Position numbers and translations under genes: made by a program | Notes under the pieces: model-generated | What the model was told of the DNA's origin: nothing | The model's input: only the letters and a program-made list of their open reading frames with translations | Database searches by the model: none | In this document: positions 41,524-50,019 of the stretch, piece by piece | Position numbering within the stretch: the first letter of the stretch is position 1 | How the letters are laid out: each line of letters starts with the position of its first letter | Source of the DNA: Amycolatopsis sp. cg9 | GTDB lineage: Bacteria; Actinomycetota; Actinomycetes; Mycobacteriales; Pseudonocardiaceae | Assembly: GCF_041346945.1 (NCBI RefSeq) | Contig: NZ_CP166850.1 | Location: forward strand, 9,346,501 to 9,410,500 | Length of the DNA stretch: 64,000 nt | Direction: 5' to 3'

Positions 41524-42774
41524 ATGACGTTCTTCCGCACCGCCACCGAGGTGGCCGCCGGCATCCGCCGGGGCGCGCTTTCGTCCCGCGAACTCACCGA
41601 GGGGCTGCTCGCCCGCATCGACGCCGACGACCTCAACGCCGTCGTCGTCACCGATCGCGAAGCCGCGCTGGCCGCGGCCGCGGCGGCCGATCGGGACGCC
41701 GCCACCGGGCCGCTGCACGGCGTGCCGATCACCGTCAAGGAGGCCTTCGACGTGGCCGGGCTGCCGACGACGTGGGGCGAGCGCGCGTTCGCCCGCCACC
41801 GCGCGGACCGGGACGCCGTGGTCGTCGAACGGCTGCGGGCCGCGGGCGCGATCGTCGTGGGCAAGACCAACGCGCACCACCTGCTCGCCGACTTCGGGCA
41901 GACCGCCAACCCGCTCTACGGGCGGACGCTCAACCCGCGCGACCGCACCCGGACGCCCGGCGGCTCCAGCGGCGGCGCAGCGGCCGCCCTCGCCGCCGGG
42001 TTGTCCTTTTTGGACTACGGCTCGGACCTGGCGGGCTCGATCCGGATCCCGGCCGCGTACTGCGGCGTCTACGGGCTCAAGCCGACCGCGGGAACCGTTT
42101 CACTGCAAGGGTTCCAGCCACCGGGAGCACCCGCACCGCGCCGGGAGTTCCCGGCCGCCGTCGGGCCGCTCGCGCGGTCGGCCGCGGATCTGCGGCTCGC
42201 CCTCGACGTGACGGCGGCCCGGCGGCTCGAACCGCCCCGCCGGACCCGGCTCGCGGACTTCCGCGCCGGCGTGGTCCTCGACGCCCCGGCCTGCCCGGTG
42301 ACCGCCGAAGTGGGCGAGGTCCTGTCGGACGCCGTCGACGCGCTCGCCCGCGCGGGCGTCGGGATCCGCGAAGGCTGGCCGGAGGGCGTGGACCCGGCCG
42401 CCCAGGCCGAAGCGTTCGGCTTCCAGGTCGAGCTGTTCTTCGCGAACGGCGACCTCGACGGCGCCGTCGAGCAGGAGCGGCGGCGGCTCGCGGTCACGGC
42501 GGCCTGGGACCGGTACTTCCGGGACGTCGACGTCTTCCTCTGCCCGGCCGTCTTCACGACGGCGTTCCGCGACCTCGGCGACCGCTACGCCGACCAGGCG
42601 TTCTGGATCGCGCAGGCGTCGCTGCCCGGACTGCCGGCGGTGAGCGCACCGGCCGGCGGCGCGCTGCCGGTGGGGCTGCAGGTCATCGGCGCCGCGCACG
42701 AGGACGACACCGCGCTCACGTTCGCGGACCTCGCCGCGGCCGTCGTCGGCGGGTTCACCCCGCCTGGGGAATGA
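41524..42774 (+). CDS. Amidase-signature hydrolase
   Basis: 416 residues. The Ser-cisSer-Lys triad regions are present: GVPITVKEAFDVAG (Lys), TPGGSSGGAAAALAAG (cis-Ser), and GSDLAGSIRIPA (nucleophile Ser). Family members hydrolyse amides, some as GatA; the absence of other Gat genes and the MerR partner argue for a stand-alone amidase. There is no ribosome binding site, and the -10 element sits seven bases upstream, in keeping with leaderless translation. The merR gene follows after seven bases. Confidence 0.92.
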   Translation: MTFFRTATEVAAGIRRGALSSRELTEGLLARIDADDLNAVVVTDREAALAAAAAADRDAATGPLHGVPITVKEAFDVAGLPTTWGERAFARHRADRDAVVVERLRAAGAIVVGKTNAHHLLADFGQTANPLYGRTLNPRDRTRTPGGSSGGAAAALAAGLSFLDYGSDLAGSIRIPAAYCGVYGLKPTAGTVSLQGFQPPGAPAPRREFPAAVGPLARSAADLRLALDVTAARRLEPPRRTRLADFRAGVVLDAPACPVTAEVGEVLSDAVDALARAGVGIREGWPEGVDPAAQAEAFGFQVELFFANGDLDGAVEQERRRLAVTAAWDRYFRDVDVFLCPAVFTTAFRDLGDRYADQAFWIAQASLPGLPAVSAPAGGALPVGLQVIGAAHEDDTALTFADLAAAVVGGFTPPGE

Positions 42775-42781
42775 TCGGGCG

Positions 42782-43603
42782 GTGTTCTCGATCGGCGACT
42801 TCGCCCGCCACGGCCGGGTTTCGGTGCGGATGCTGCGCCACTACGACGCGCTCGGACTGCTGCGCCCGGCCCGCGTCGACCCGGCGACCGGCTACCGCAG
42901 CTACACCGCCGGCCAGCTGGCGCGGCTCAACCGGATCGTCGCGCTGAAGGACCTCGGTTTCACGCTGGAGCAGGTGGCCACGCTGCTGGCCGACGAGGTC
43001 ACGGTCGAGCAGGTGCGCGGCATGCTCACTCTGCGCCGGGCGGAGCTGGAGGCGTCACTGGCGGAAGGCGCGGCGCGGCTCGCGCAGGTCGAAGCCCGGT
43101 TGCGGACGATCGACGCGCCCGACGTCGTGGTGAAGCAGCTGCCGGCGGTGCGGGTGGTCGAGCTGACCGGGATCGCGGCGGGGTTCGCCCCGGAGTCGAT
43201 CGGCCCGGTCGTCCGCCCGCTGTGCGCGGAACTCGGCCGCCGCCTGCCCGCCGCGGACGTGACCCCGGCCGGGCGGCTGACGTGTTACTACGAGCAACGC
43301 GCGGAGGACGAGGTCGTGGTGCACGCGGCACTGCCGGCGTCGATCGGCCCGGGCGACCTGAACGGCCTGGCGGTGGCGGACCTCCCGGCCACGCGCGCGG
43401 CGACGCTCGTCCACCGCGGCGCGATCGACGGCGTGCTGCCGAGCTGGCAGGCGCTGGTGCGGTGGATCGCCGACCACGGTTTCGCTTCGGCGGGGGCGCA
43501 ACGGGAGTTGTACCTGGACTGCCCGGCGGATCCGGCGGGCTGGGTGACGGAGCTGCAGGAGCCGATCAGCTGGCCGGGTGGTGGGCGTGGTCGTCCGTGG
43601 TGA
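42782..43603 (+). CDS. MerR-family regulator with GyrI-like effector domain
   Basis: 273 residues from GTG 42782. The N-terminal winged helix (FSIGDFARHGRVSVRMLRHYDALGLL, landmarks 2-27) is typical MerR, followed by the coiled dimerisation helix and a C-terminal GyrI/BmrR-like ligand-binding domain (about 118-270). It probably activates the operon promoter at 41487-41517, controlling both the amidase and itself. The last 12 codons overlap the convergent ArsR gene by 38 bases. Confidence 0.92.
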   Translation: MFSIGDFARHGRVSVRMLRHYDALGLLRPARVDPATGYRSYTAGQLARLNRIVALKDLGFTLEQVATLLADEVTVEQVRGMLTLRRAELEASLAEGAARLAQVEARLRTIDAPDVVVKQLPAVRVVELTGIAAGFAPESIGPVVRPLCAELGRRLPAADVTPAGRLTCYYEQRAEDEVVVHAALPASIGPGDLNGLAVADLPATRAATLVHRGAIDGVLPSWQALVRWIADHGFASAGAQRELYLDCPADPAGWVTELQEPISWPGGGRGRPW

Positions 43604-43925
43604 TGTCGCGGTCCACGTGCTCCGCGTGGTGCAGTGCCTGGGCCAGGAGGCCGCGGACGTGGTTGTCCGCCGCCGAGTAGTAGACGAACGTTCCCTCGCG
43701 GCGGCCCTTCACCAGGCCCGCCAGCCTCAGCTTCGCCAGGTGCTGGCTCACCGCCGTCGGGGCCGCGCCGGCCAGTTCGGCCAGGCAGGCCACCGAGGAC
43801 TCGCCCTGCAGCAGTGCCCACAGGACCTTGATGCGGGTCGGGTCGGCGAGCAGGCGGAACGACTCCGCGGCCAGGTGGACCTGCTCTTCGGTGGGCATGT
43901 CGAACTCCGGCAGCGACGCGTGCAT
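43566..43925 (-). CDS. ArsR/SmtB metal-sensing repressor
   Basis: 119 residues from ATG 43925. The winged HTH is clear (VACLAELAGAAPTAVSQHLAKLRLAGLV). The C-terminal helix and tail hold several His and Asp residues (HHAEHVDRDITTDDHAHHPAS), consistent with an alpha-5/tail Ni, Co or Zn site as in NmtR/CzrA. It is divergent from a CDF metal exporter, with a perfect dyad between, so it should repress exporter and itself until metal binds. The open frame continues upstream to 44519 only as antisense of the exporter. Confidence 0.92.
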   Translation of the reverse strand: MHASLPEFDMPTEEQVHLAAESFRLLADPTRIKVLWALLQGESSVACLAELAGAAPTAVSQHLAKLRLAGLVKGRREGTFVYYSAADNHVRGLLAQALHHAEHVDRDITTDDHAHHPAS

Positions 43926-43947
43926 GGCGGCAACCTTACTACTTGCG

Positions 43948-43969
43948 TATCTGCGTGCTTGCGCAGATA
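43948..43969. promoter_or_regulatory. ArsR-type operator
   Basis: TATCTGCG and CGCAGATA flank six bases, a perfect 8-bp dyad between the divergent ArsR and CDF starts, 11 bases from the CDF start codon. This fits the imperfect 12-2-12 style operators of SmtB-type repressors and should cover the exporter promoter. Confidence 0.7.
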
Positions 43970-43979
43970 GACTGCCACC

Positions 43980-44966
43980 ATGACCGGACCTGGCCACGGC
44001 CACGGCCACCGCCACTCGCGGTGGCGCCCGCACAGCCACGACAGCGGTGATCGCGTCGACCACGCCCTCGAGACCAGCCGCCGCGGAGTGCGCACGCTCG
44101 TGTGGTCCTTCGCCGCGTTGTTCGTCACCGCGGTCGCGCAGCTCGGGCTCGTGCTGGTCACCGGGTCGGTGGCGTTGCTGGGCGACACCATCCACAACTT
44201 CGCCGACGCGCTGACCGCCGTGCCGCTCGGCATCGCCTTCCTGCTCGGCCGGCGGGCCGCGACCCGGCGCTACACCTACGGTCTCGGGCGGGCCGAGGAC
44301 CTGGCCGGCGTGGTCGTCGTGCTGGTCGTCGCGGCTTCGGCGGCCGTCGCCGGGTACGAATCCGTGGTGCGGCTGCTGCGGCCCGAGCCCGTCGGGCACC
44401 CGTGGGTGGTCGCCGCGGCCGGGGTGATCGGGTTCGCCGGCAACGAGCTCGTCGCGCGCTACCGGATCAAGGTCGGCCGCGAGATCGGCTCGGCCGCGCT
44501 GGTCGCCGACGGGCTGCACGCGCGCACGGACGGCTTCACCTCACTCGCGGTCGTCGCGGGCGCGGCCGGGGTCGCGCTCGGCTTCCCGATCGCGGACCCG
44601 ATCGTCGGGCTCGGCATCACCGTCGCGATCCTGTTCGTCCTGCGCGACGCGGCGAAGGAGGTCTTCCGGCGGCTGCTGGACGCCGTCGACCCCGCGTCGG
44701 TCGAGCTGGCCGAACGCACCGCCCGTGGCGTCGAAGGCGTGCTCGACGCCCGGGACCTGCGGATGCGGTGGATCGGGCACCACCTGCGGGCCGAGCTGGC
44801 GGTGACGGTGGCGGCGGACCTGACCGTCGAAGCCGCCCACGCGCTCGCGCACCAGGTGGAACACCGGCTGCTGCACACGATCCCGCGGCTGGCCGCGGTG
44901 GTGATCCACACCGAACCGAGCGCGGGGGCGGACCGGGCGCACGAGGCCGTCGCCCACCACCACTGA
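43980..44966 (+). CDS. Cation diffusion facilitator (Zn/Co/Ni efflux)
   Basis: 328 residues. A His-rich N-terminus (GPGHGHGHRHSRWRPHSHD) precedes six transmembrane helices with the metal site in TM2 (DTIHNFAD) and TM5 (HARTDGF), and a ferredoxin-like C-terminal domain (about 230-310) with His residues. TM2 has His/Asn in place of one of the usual residues, as in some Co/Ni-selective members. It exports divalent metal in exchange for protons. The divergent ArsR repressor and shared operator complete a metal-resistance unit. Confidence 0.93.
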   Translation: MTGPGHGHGHRHSRWRPHSHDSGDRVDHALETSRRGVRTLVWSFAALFVTAVAQLGLVLVTGSVALLGDTIHNFADALTAVPLGIAFLLGRRAATRRYTYGLGRAEDLAGVVVVLVVAASAAVAGYESVVRLLRPEPVGHPWVVAAAGVIGFAGNELVARYRIKVGREIGSAALVADGLHARTDGFTSLAVVAGAAGVALGFPIADPIVGLGITVAILFVLRDAAKEVFRRLLDAVDPASVELAERTARGVEGVLDARDLRMRWIGHHLRAELAVTVAADLTVEAAHALAHQVEHRLLHTIPRLAAVVIHTEPSAGADRAHEAVAHHH

Positions 44967-45047
44967 GGCTGAAGGGGACGTTCGGCGCATGTCATGAGCC
45001 GAAGGGCGCTTTCCTCGCATCGGATGAGCGCACCGTCCCCTTCAGCC
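44967..45047. repeat. Long imperfect palindrome between convergent genes
   Basis: The ends GGCTGAAGGGGACG and CGTCCCCTTCAGCC are perfect 14-base inverted copies 53 bases apart; the interior holds further GCAT/ATGA-rich partial dyads. It fills the gap between the CDF gene and the convergent MFS gene and covers the MFS stop. It can act as a terminator for both. Its composition resembles a dispersed intergenic palindrome I associate with Amycolatopsis genomes; copy number cannot be judged here. Confidence 0.6.
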
Positions 45048-46232
45048 GACGGGCTGTTCCGCCGGCTCCGGTTTCGGGCTGAGCACCCCGGCGAACAACG
45101 CCGCCAGCACGCACAGGATCACCGGGAGCGCGAAGGTCACGTTCAGCGGCAGCCAGTGGGTCAGGCCGCCGATCACCGCCGGGCCGGCCAGCAGGCCGAC
45201 GTAGCCGAGGCCGACCACCCGGGCCATCAGCGCGCCGGACGCGCGGGTGTCCAGGTTGCCCGCCGCCGTGAACAGCTGCGGGACGCCGCCCGAGAGGCCG
45301 AGGCCGAACAGCGCCCAGCCGACCAGGGACACCGGCACCCAGGGCGCCGCCGCGGCGATCGTCAGGCCCACCGCGGCGAGCGCCGCGCCGTAGCGGACGA
45401 TCGCCGCCGGGCCCGCCCACGCGGCGACGCGGTCGGTGAGGAACCGGCCGGTCGTCATGGCCACCGCGAAGGCGCCGTACGCGAACGCCGCCGTCGACGC
45501 CGACGTGCCGAGCACCTTCTCCATGTGCAGCGCGGCCCAGTCGTTCGCCACGCCCTCGGACAGCATCAGCGCGAGCGCCAGCAGGCCGAGCAGCCACACC
45601 ACGCGCCCCGGGGTCCGGCGGCGCCCGACCGGCTCCGGCGAATCCGCGACGACGGCCGGTGCGTCGGACGGCTCCATCAGGAACCGCGCGGACACCAGGG
45701 AAAGCACGATGCACAGCAGGCCGGTGGCAGTGAGCGTGACGCCGGTGGGTACGCCCGCGCCGAGCGTCGCGGCGCCGATGACGGCCGCGATCGCGCCGCC
45801 GATCGACCACATCGCGTGGAAGGCCGCCATGATCGGGCGCGGGTAGGCGCGCTCGACCACGACCGCGTGCGCGTTCATGCCGACGTCGATGGCGCCGTTG
45901 CCGAACCCGAACAGCGCGAGGGCGAGCCCCAGCGTCCACCACGAATCCGCGAACCCGGGCGCGCAGAGCGCGAGGCCGAGGAACACCCCCGCGGCGGGCA
46001 CGAGCCGCCGGTGGCCGAGGCGGTCGACGAGCGGGCCGGACACCTGCATGCCGGCGAAAGCGGCGCCGCCGAGCACGAGCAGCAGCGCGCCCAGGGTGCT
46101 GTGCGAGATGCCGGTCGCGCGCTCGACGTTCGGGATGTGCACCACCCACATGCCCATCCCGAACCCGTTGAGGCCGAAGAACATGAAGGTCGCGAACCGG
46201 GCGGCGCGCGGGCGGGGTGGGGCGGTCGTCAT
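45042..46232 (-). CDS. MFS transporter linked to a DeoR regulator
   Basis: 396 residues from ATG 46232, which overlaps the DeoR stop (ATGA). Eleven to twelve transmembrane helices; TM1-TM2 contain FFGLNGFGMGMWVVHIP and the loop SGPLVDRLGHRR. The pattern FGFGNGAIDVGMNAHAV is shared with YbjJ-type MFS proteins. The substrate is unknown, though DeoR control suggests a sugar or sugar derivative. Confidence 0.88.
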   Translation of the reverse strand: MTTAPPRPRAARFATFMFFGLNGFGMGMWVVHIPNVERATGISHSTLGALLLVLGGAAFAGMQVSGPLVDRLGHRRLVPAAGVFLGLALCAPGFADSWWTLGLALALFGFGNGAIDVGMNAHAVVVERAYPRPIMAAFHAMWSIGGAIAAVIGAATLGAGVPTGVTLTATGLLCIVLSLVSARFLMEPSDAPAVVADSPEPVGRRRTPGRVVWLLGLLALALMLSEGVANDWAALHMEKVLGTSASTAAFAYGAFAVAMTTGRFLTDRVAAWAGPAAIVRYGAALAAVGLTIAAAAPWVPVSLVGWALFGLGLSGGVPQLFTAAGNLDTRASGALMARVVGLGYVGLLAGPAVIGGLTHWLPLNVTFALPVILCVLAALFAGVLSPKPEPAEQPVG

Positions 46233-47011
46233 CGGCTCTCCGTGGTGGTGGGGACGGCGACGTGCACCAGCACGCCGCGTTCGGTCAGCGCCGCACGTTG
46301 GTCTTCGGGGGCGCCCGGGTCGGTGATCACGACGTCCGGGCGGTCGGCGGGGCAGATGTGGGCGAGCGCGGCGCGGCCCCACTTGGCGCCGTCGGCGAGC
46401 ACGATCGTCCGCGCCGACACCGCCAGTGCCTGCCGTTTGACCTCGGCGTCGGCGAGGTCGAAGGCCGTCAGCCCCGCGTCGAGGCCGAGTGCGCACGGGC
46501 TCACCACCGCCACGTCGAACCGCAGCGCCCGCAGCGAAGCCAGCGTCAGCGGGCCGACCAAGGCCTGCTCGCCCGGCCGCGGTTCGCCACCGGGCAGCAG
46601 GAGGCGGACGCCGGGCGAGTCGGCCAGTTCGCCGGCCGCGTGCAGGGACAGCGGCATCACCGTCACCGGCCGGTCGCGCAGCAGCCGCGCCAGTTCCAGC
46701 GCCGTCGTGCCGCTGTCGAGGACGATCGTCTCGCCGTCGCGGATCAGCTCCGCGGCCGCGGTCGCGATGGCCCGCTTCGCCGCGACGGCCGCCGTCGCGC
46801 GGGCCGCGAACGGGGGCTCGACGCCGGACGGGGACGCCGGGACCGCGCCGCCGTGAACCCGGCGCAGGACGCCGCGCGAAGCCAGGTTGTCCAGGTCGCG
46901 GCGCACGGTCATCTCCGACGCGCCGGTCGCCGCGGCCAGCTCGGCGACGCCCACCTGGTCGGCGTCGCGCAGCCGCTCCACGATCACCTGGTGCCGTTCC
47001 GCGCTCTTCAC
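46229..47011 (-). CDS. DeoR/GlpR-family regulator
   Basis: 260 residues from GTG 47011. The N-terminal HTH (VGVAELAAATGASEMTVRRDLDNLASRGVL region) and the C-terminal sugar-phosphate-binding domain (DSGTTALELARLL, then VSPCALGLDAGLTAFD and LADGAKWGR) are diagnostic. It leads a two-gene operon with the MFS transporter and is divergent from a TetR gene. The inverted repeats at 47038-47081 are its likely operator. Confidence 0.9.
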   Translation of the reverse strand: MKSAERHQVIVERLRDADQVGVAELAAATGASEMTVRRDLDNLASRGVLRRVHGGAVPASPSGVEPPFAARATAAVAAKRAIATAAAELIRDGETIVLDSGTTALELARLLRDRPVTVMPLSLHAAGELADSPGVRLLLPGGEPRPGEQALVGPLTLASLRALRFDVAVVSPCALGLDAGLTAFDLADAEVKRQALAVSARTIVLADGAKWGRAALAHICPADRPDVVITDPGAPEDQRAALTERGVLVHVAVPTTTESR

Positions 47012-47037
47012 CCCGCGATGCTCGCAAGCCCCGCGCG

Positions 47038-47081
47038 TTCGCACAACCGATTTGTTCGGACGCTCACGCCGTTTGTGCGAA
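47038..47081. promoter_or_regulatory. Inverted repeat in the DeoR-TetR divergent region
   Basis: TTCGCACAA (47038-47046) and TTGTGCGAA (47073-47081) are perfect inverted copies with a 26-base spacer that contains a partial third copy (TTTGTTCG). Repeated half-sites over this length suit DeoR-family binding. Confidence 0.5.
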
Positions 47082-47134
47082 ACACCGCTGCGGCATGATG
47101 GTGCCGTGCACGCCGCCGAGACCACCGTGTCCCC

Positions 47135-47722
47135 GTGACCGGGGGCTACCTGAAGGGCCGGATCCGCCGCGAGGACATCATCACGGCGGCCGCCGTGGCG
47201 TACGGCGAACTCGGCTACCACGGCTCGTCGCTGCGCGAGATCGCCAAGCGCGTCGGCATTTCGCACGCCGGTCTCCTCTACCACTTCCCCACCAAGGAAG
47301 CCCTGCTCGCCGCCGTGCTCGAACGCCGCGACGCCGACGACTCCGAGCGCGAGCAGCTCCAGGTGCCGGCCGGGCTGGAAGTCCTGCGCCACTTCGTCGC
47401 ACTGGCCGAGCACAACGTCCGCCACCCCGGGATCGTCGACCTCTACTCGCGGCTGGCCGCCGAAGCGGTCGCGCCGGACCACCCCGCGCACGACTACTTC
47501 CAGCGCCACTACCGGGCCGCCCGCGAAGGCGTGCACGAGTCGTTCGAGGTCCTCGCGGCCCGCGGCCAGCTGCGGTCCGGTGTCGACCCCGGGCTGGCGG
47601 CGCTGACGTTCATCGCGCTGATGGACGGCCTCCAGGTGCAGTGGCTGACCGTGCCCGGCGACGTGGACCTGGTCGGCTCGCTGCGTTTCTACCTGCAGAA
47701 CCTGCTCACCGTCCCGTTCTAG
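47135..47722 (+). CDS. TetR-family regulator
   Basis: 195 residues from GTG 47135. The HTH domain (REDIITAAAVAYGELGYHGSS then LREIAKRVGISHAGLLYHFPTKEALL, landmarks 12-58) is followed by an all-helical ligand domain with LMDGLQVQWL near the C-terminus. It converges with the oxidoreductase/isomerase pair, overlapping it by four bases, and could control that pair or the MFS operon. No direct evidence selects a target. Confidence 0.9.
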   Translation: MTGGYLKGRIRREDIITAAAVAYGELGYHGSSLREIAKRVGISHAGLLYHFPTKEALLAAVLERRDADDSEREQLQVPAGLEVLRHFVALAEHNVRHPGIVDLYSRLAAEAVAPDHPAHDYFQRHYRAAREGVHESFEVLAARGQLRSGVDPGLAALTFIALMDGLQVQWLTVPGDVDLVGSLRFYLQNLLTVPF

Positions 47723-48819
47723 AGGGTCTTCGCGTACGGGTCCCATTCCGGCGGCAGCAGCGGCGGGACCTCGACCGTGCTCGCGACTTCCACGCTCTGG
47801 CCGCGGGTCATGGACTCGTCGATGGCCAGCATCGCGTCGAGCACGTGGTAGCCGAGCTCGCCGGACGCGCGTTCGGGCACCCCGGCCCGGATCGCCCGCG
47901 CCAGCTCCAGCGCGCCGGTGCCGCGGGACGCCGCGTGCCCGGCCGCCGCCAGCTCTTCCGGTTCCTCCTGCCCGAGCAGGTGCAGCCGGGTCGGCTCGTC
48001 GAACCGGTTGGGGTCGGGCAGGACGGCCGTGCCGAGCGTGCCGGTCAGCTCGACCAGCCCGGTCCGCTTGAGCGCCGAGTCGAAGCTCAGCACCAGCTGG
48101 GCGGACCCGCGCTCGAACTCGACGAGCGCGGTGACCGTGGTCGGCACCAGCACCGGGAACTCCGTCCCGGCCCGCGGCCCGGACCCGACGACCCGGGTGT
48201 CCCGCGCCCGCCCGCCGGCCCCGGTGACCCGCCGGACCGGGCCCAGCAGGTGCACCAGCGCCGTCAGGTAGTACGGGCCCATGTCGAGCAGCGGCCCGCC
48301 GCCCGGCTGGTAGTAGAACTCCGGTGCCGGGTGCCACACCTCCGGGCCCGGCACCTGGAACAGCGCCAGTGCGGTCAGGGGACGGCCGATCCGGCCCGCG
48401 TCGACGGCCCGGCGCGCGGTCTGCAGTGCGGCGCCGAGGACGGTGTCCGGGGCGCTGGCGACGCGCAGGTTCTTCTCCCGTGCCCGATCGAGGAGCTTGC
48501 GGCCGGTCTGGCGGTCCAGTGCGAGGGGCTTCTCCGCCCAGACGTGCTTGCCCGCTTCGAGGGCGGCGAGCCCGACCTCGACGTGCGCGACCGGCACGGT
48601 CAGGTTGACGACCAGCTCGACGTCCGGGTCGGCGAGCAGCTCGGCCACCGTGCCCGACCGCGGCACGCCGTACTCGGCCGCGCGCGCCGCCGCGCGCCCG
48701 GTGTCGAGGTCGGCGATCCGCAGCACGCGGACGTCCGGGAAGCCGGTGAGGTTTTCGAGGTAGGTGCCGCTGATGACGCCGGCGCCGACGAACCCGACGC
48801 CGACCGGGCCGCCGGTCAC
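47719..48819 (-). CDS. Gfo/Idh/MocA-family oxidoreductase
   Basis: 366 residues. GTG 48819 overlaps the stop of the isomerase gene (GTGA). A Rossmann N-terminus (VGFVGAGVISGTYLENL) and the EKPLALD motif with catalytic Lys (HVWAEKPLALDRQTG) place it with NAD(P)-dependent sugar or inositol dehydrogenases. The DMGPYYL segment is the usual C-terminal-domain substrate strand. With the preceding isomerase it probably oxidises or epimerises a sugar or cyclitol. Confidence 0.92.
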   Translation of the reverse strand: MTGGPVGVGFVGAGVISGTYLENLTGFPDVRVLRIADLDTGRAAARAAEYGVPRSGTVAELLADPDVELVVNLTVPVAHVEVGLAALEAGKHVWAEKPLALDRQTGRKLLDRAREKNLRVASAPDTVLGAALQTARRAVDAGRIGRPLTALALFQVPGPEVWHPAPEFYYQPGGGPLLDMGPYYLTALVHLLGPVRRVTGAGGRARDTRVVGSGPRAGTEFPVLVPTTVTALVEFERGSAQLVLSFDSALKRTGLVELTGTLGTAVLPDPNRFDEPTRLHLLGQEEPEELAAAGHAASRGTGALELARAIRAGVPERASGELGYHVLDAMLAIDESMTRGQSVEVASTVEVPPLLPPEWDPYAKTL

Positions 48820-49550
48820 CGGCCCGCGCCGGTCAGGAAGGCGTGGCTGGCGGCGATGGCTTCGAACAGGTCGCCGTCGTAGGCGTCGAACTCGATCACG
48901 CGCAGCGCGGCCGGCGCGGCGGCCAGCACTTCGGCGACCGGCACCCGGCCCTGCCCGGCGGGGACCTGGCCGGTGGCGTCGGTGGCGAGCCCGCCGTCCT
49001 TGACGTGGATCGCGCGGACCCGGTCGCCGAGCCGCCGCAACAGGGCGGGCGCGTCCTCGCCGCCGGCGGTGGCCCAGTAGGTGTCGACCTCCAGCGCGAC
49101 GGCCGGGTCGAGCTGGTCGGCGAGGACCTCGAACGCGCTGCGGCCGCCGATCCGGGACGTCAGCTCCCACCAGTGGTTGTGGTAGCCCACGCGCACGCCG
49201 TGCTCGGCCGCGAGCTTGGCGGCCGCGTTGAGCGCCTCCGCCGTCGCCGCGATGTCGCCGGAGTTCTGCCACTGCTCGGGCTTGACCAGCGGGTCGATCA
49301 CCAGGCCGATGCCCAGCTCGGCGGCCGCGGCGAACACCGCCGCCTGGTCGGCGCCGAGCAGGCGGGCGTGCGCGGTCGGCGCGGTCAGGCCGTTCGCGGG
49401 CAGCCCGGCCCGCAGCGCCTCGGCGTTTTCGACGACGCCGTACGGCTCCACCTGCGTGAAGCCGATCGCGGCGAGCCGCCGGAGGGTGTCGGCGGGATCG
49501 GCCGCGAAGGCGTCGCGGACCGAGTACAGCTGCACGGAAAGGTCGCTCAT
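48816..49550 (-). CDS. Sugar phosphate isomerase/epimerase (AP endonuclease 2-like barrel)
   Basis: 244 residues with AGGAG six bases before ATG 49550. The TIM barrel metal site is shown by GYHNHWWE, LEVDTYWA and IHVKDGG, as in xylose isomerase-like and inosose-type enzymes. It starts an operon with a Gfo/Idh/MocA oxidoreductase. A near-perfect dyad (49578-49610) lies 28 bases upstream. Confidence 0.92.
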   Translation of the reverse strand: MSDLSVQLYSVRDAFAADPADTLRRLAAIGFTQVEPYGVVENAEALRAGLPANGLTAPTAHARLLGADQAAVFAAAAELGIGLVIDPLVKPEQWQNSGDIAATAEALNAAAKLAAEHGVRVGYHNHWWELTSRIGGRSAFEVLADQLDPAVALEVDTYWATAGGEDAPALLRRLGDRVRAIHVKDGGLATDATGQVPAGQGRVPVAEVLAAAPAALRVIEFDAYDGDLFEAIAASHAFLTGAGR

Positions 49551-49577
49551 CCCCAGCTCCTGAAGTCACGTGGGCCC

Positions 49578-49610
49578 TGCCAAATTTCTACCACTCGGTC
49601 AGAATTGGCA
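49578..49610. promoter_or_regulatory. Dyad upstream of the isomerase/oxidoreductase operon
   Basis: TGCCAA-ATTTCT on the left and AGAATTGGCA on the right form a near-perfect inverted repeat with an 11-base centre, in an AT-rich patch. It is a candidate operator or promoter site for the sugar operon. Confidence 0.4.
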
Positions 49611-49747
49611 CCAGGGAATCGGCGCCCGGTCCACCGGACGGCGGCACGACGTGCCCGGCGTCACGACGGCCCGTGTTTTGGCAAGCCGCCGTTGGGGCAG
49701 TAACGCCGGTGAGCGGACGGAACGAACCGACGCGGGAGGTGCCGGCA

Positions 49748-49942
49748 GTGGACAGGACAGGGGACGAAGTGGACACGGGGGCCATCGGCCACCCGGGCTC
49801 CCGTCGCGACCTGACGGAACTGTCCGAGGCCGCGCGCGACCTCGACCGCCGGATCGAACAGCACCTCGAGCGGCTGCGCCGGGAACGCGCCGAGCGCGCC
49901 CGCGACGACATCCCGGACCAGCGGCTGCGCCCGAGCGGCTGA
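49748..49942 (+). CDS. Small helical protein, unknown function
   Basis: About 64 residues from GTG 49748 with GGGAGG eight bases upstream; GTG 49739 is an alternative. The second half is a continuous charged helix (LDRRIEQHLERLRRERAERAR) that could form a coiled coil. It precedes the DUF574 methyltransferase gene by 77 bases. No family recognised. Confidence 0.5.
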   Translation: MDRTGDEVDTGAIGHPGSRRDLTELSEAARDLDRRIEQHLERLRRERAERARDDIPDQRLRPSG

Positions 49943-50019
49943 CCTCGCCTTCACCGCCCGGACGCGACCTACTACGCTGGGTGGCGCACCGCCACCCGCC
50001 GAAGTCCTGCGAGGTCGCC

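Noticed and set aside
46489..48882. A 797-codon + strand frame
   Set aside because: It runs opposite the DeoR and oxidoreductase genes and across the TetR gene in another frame; the translation is low-complexity Arg/Pro/Gly.
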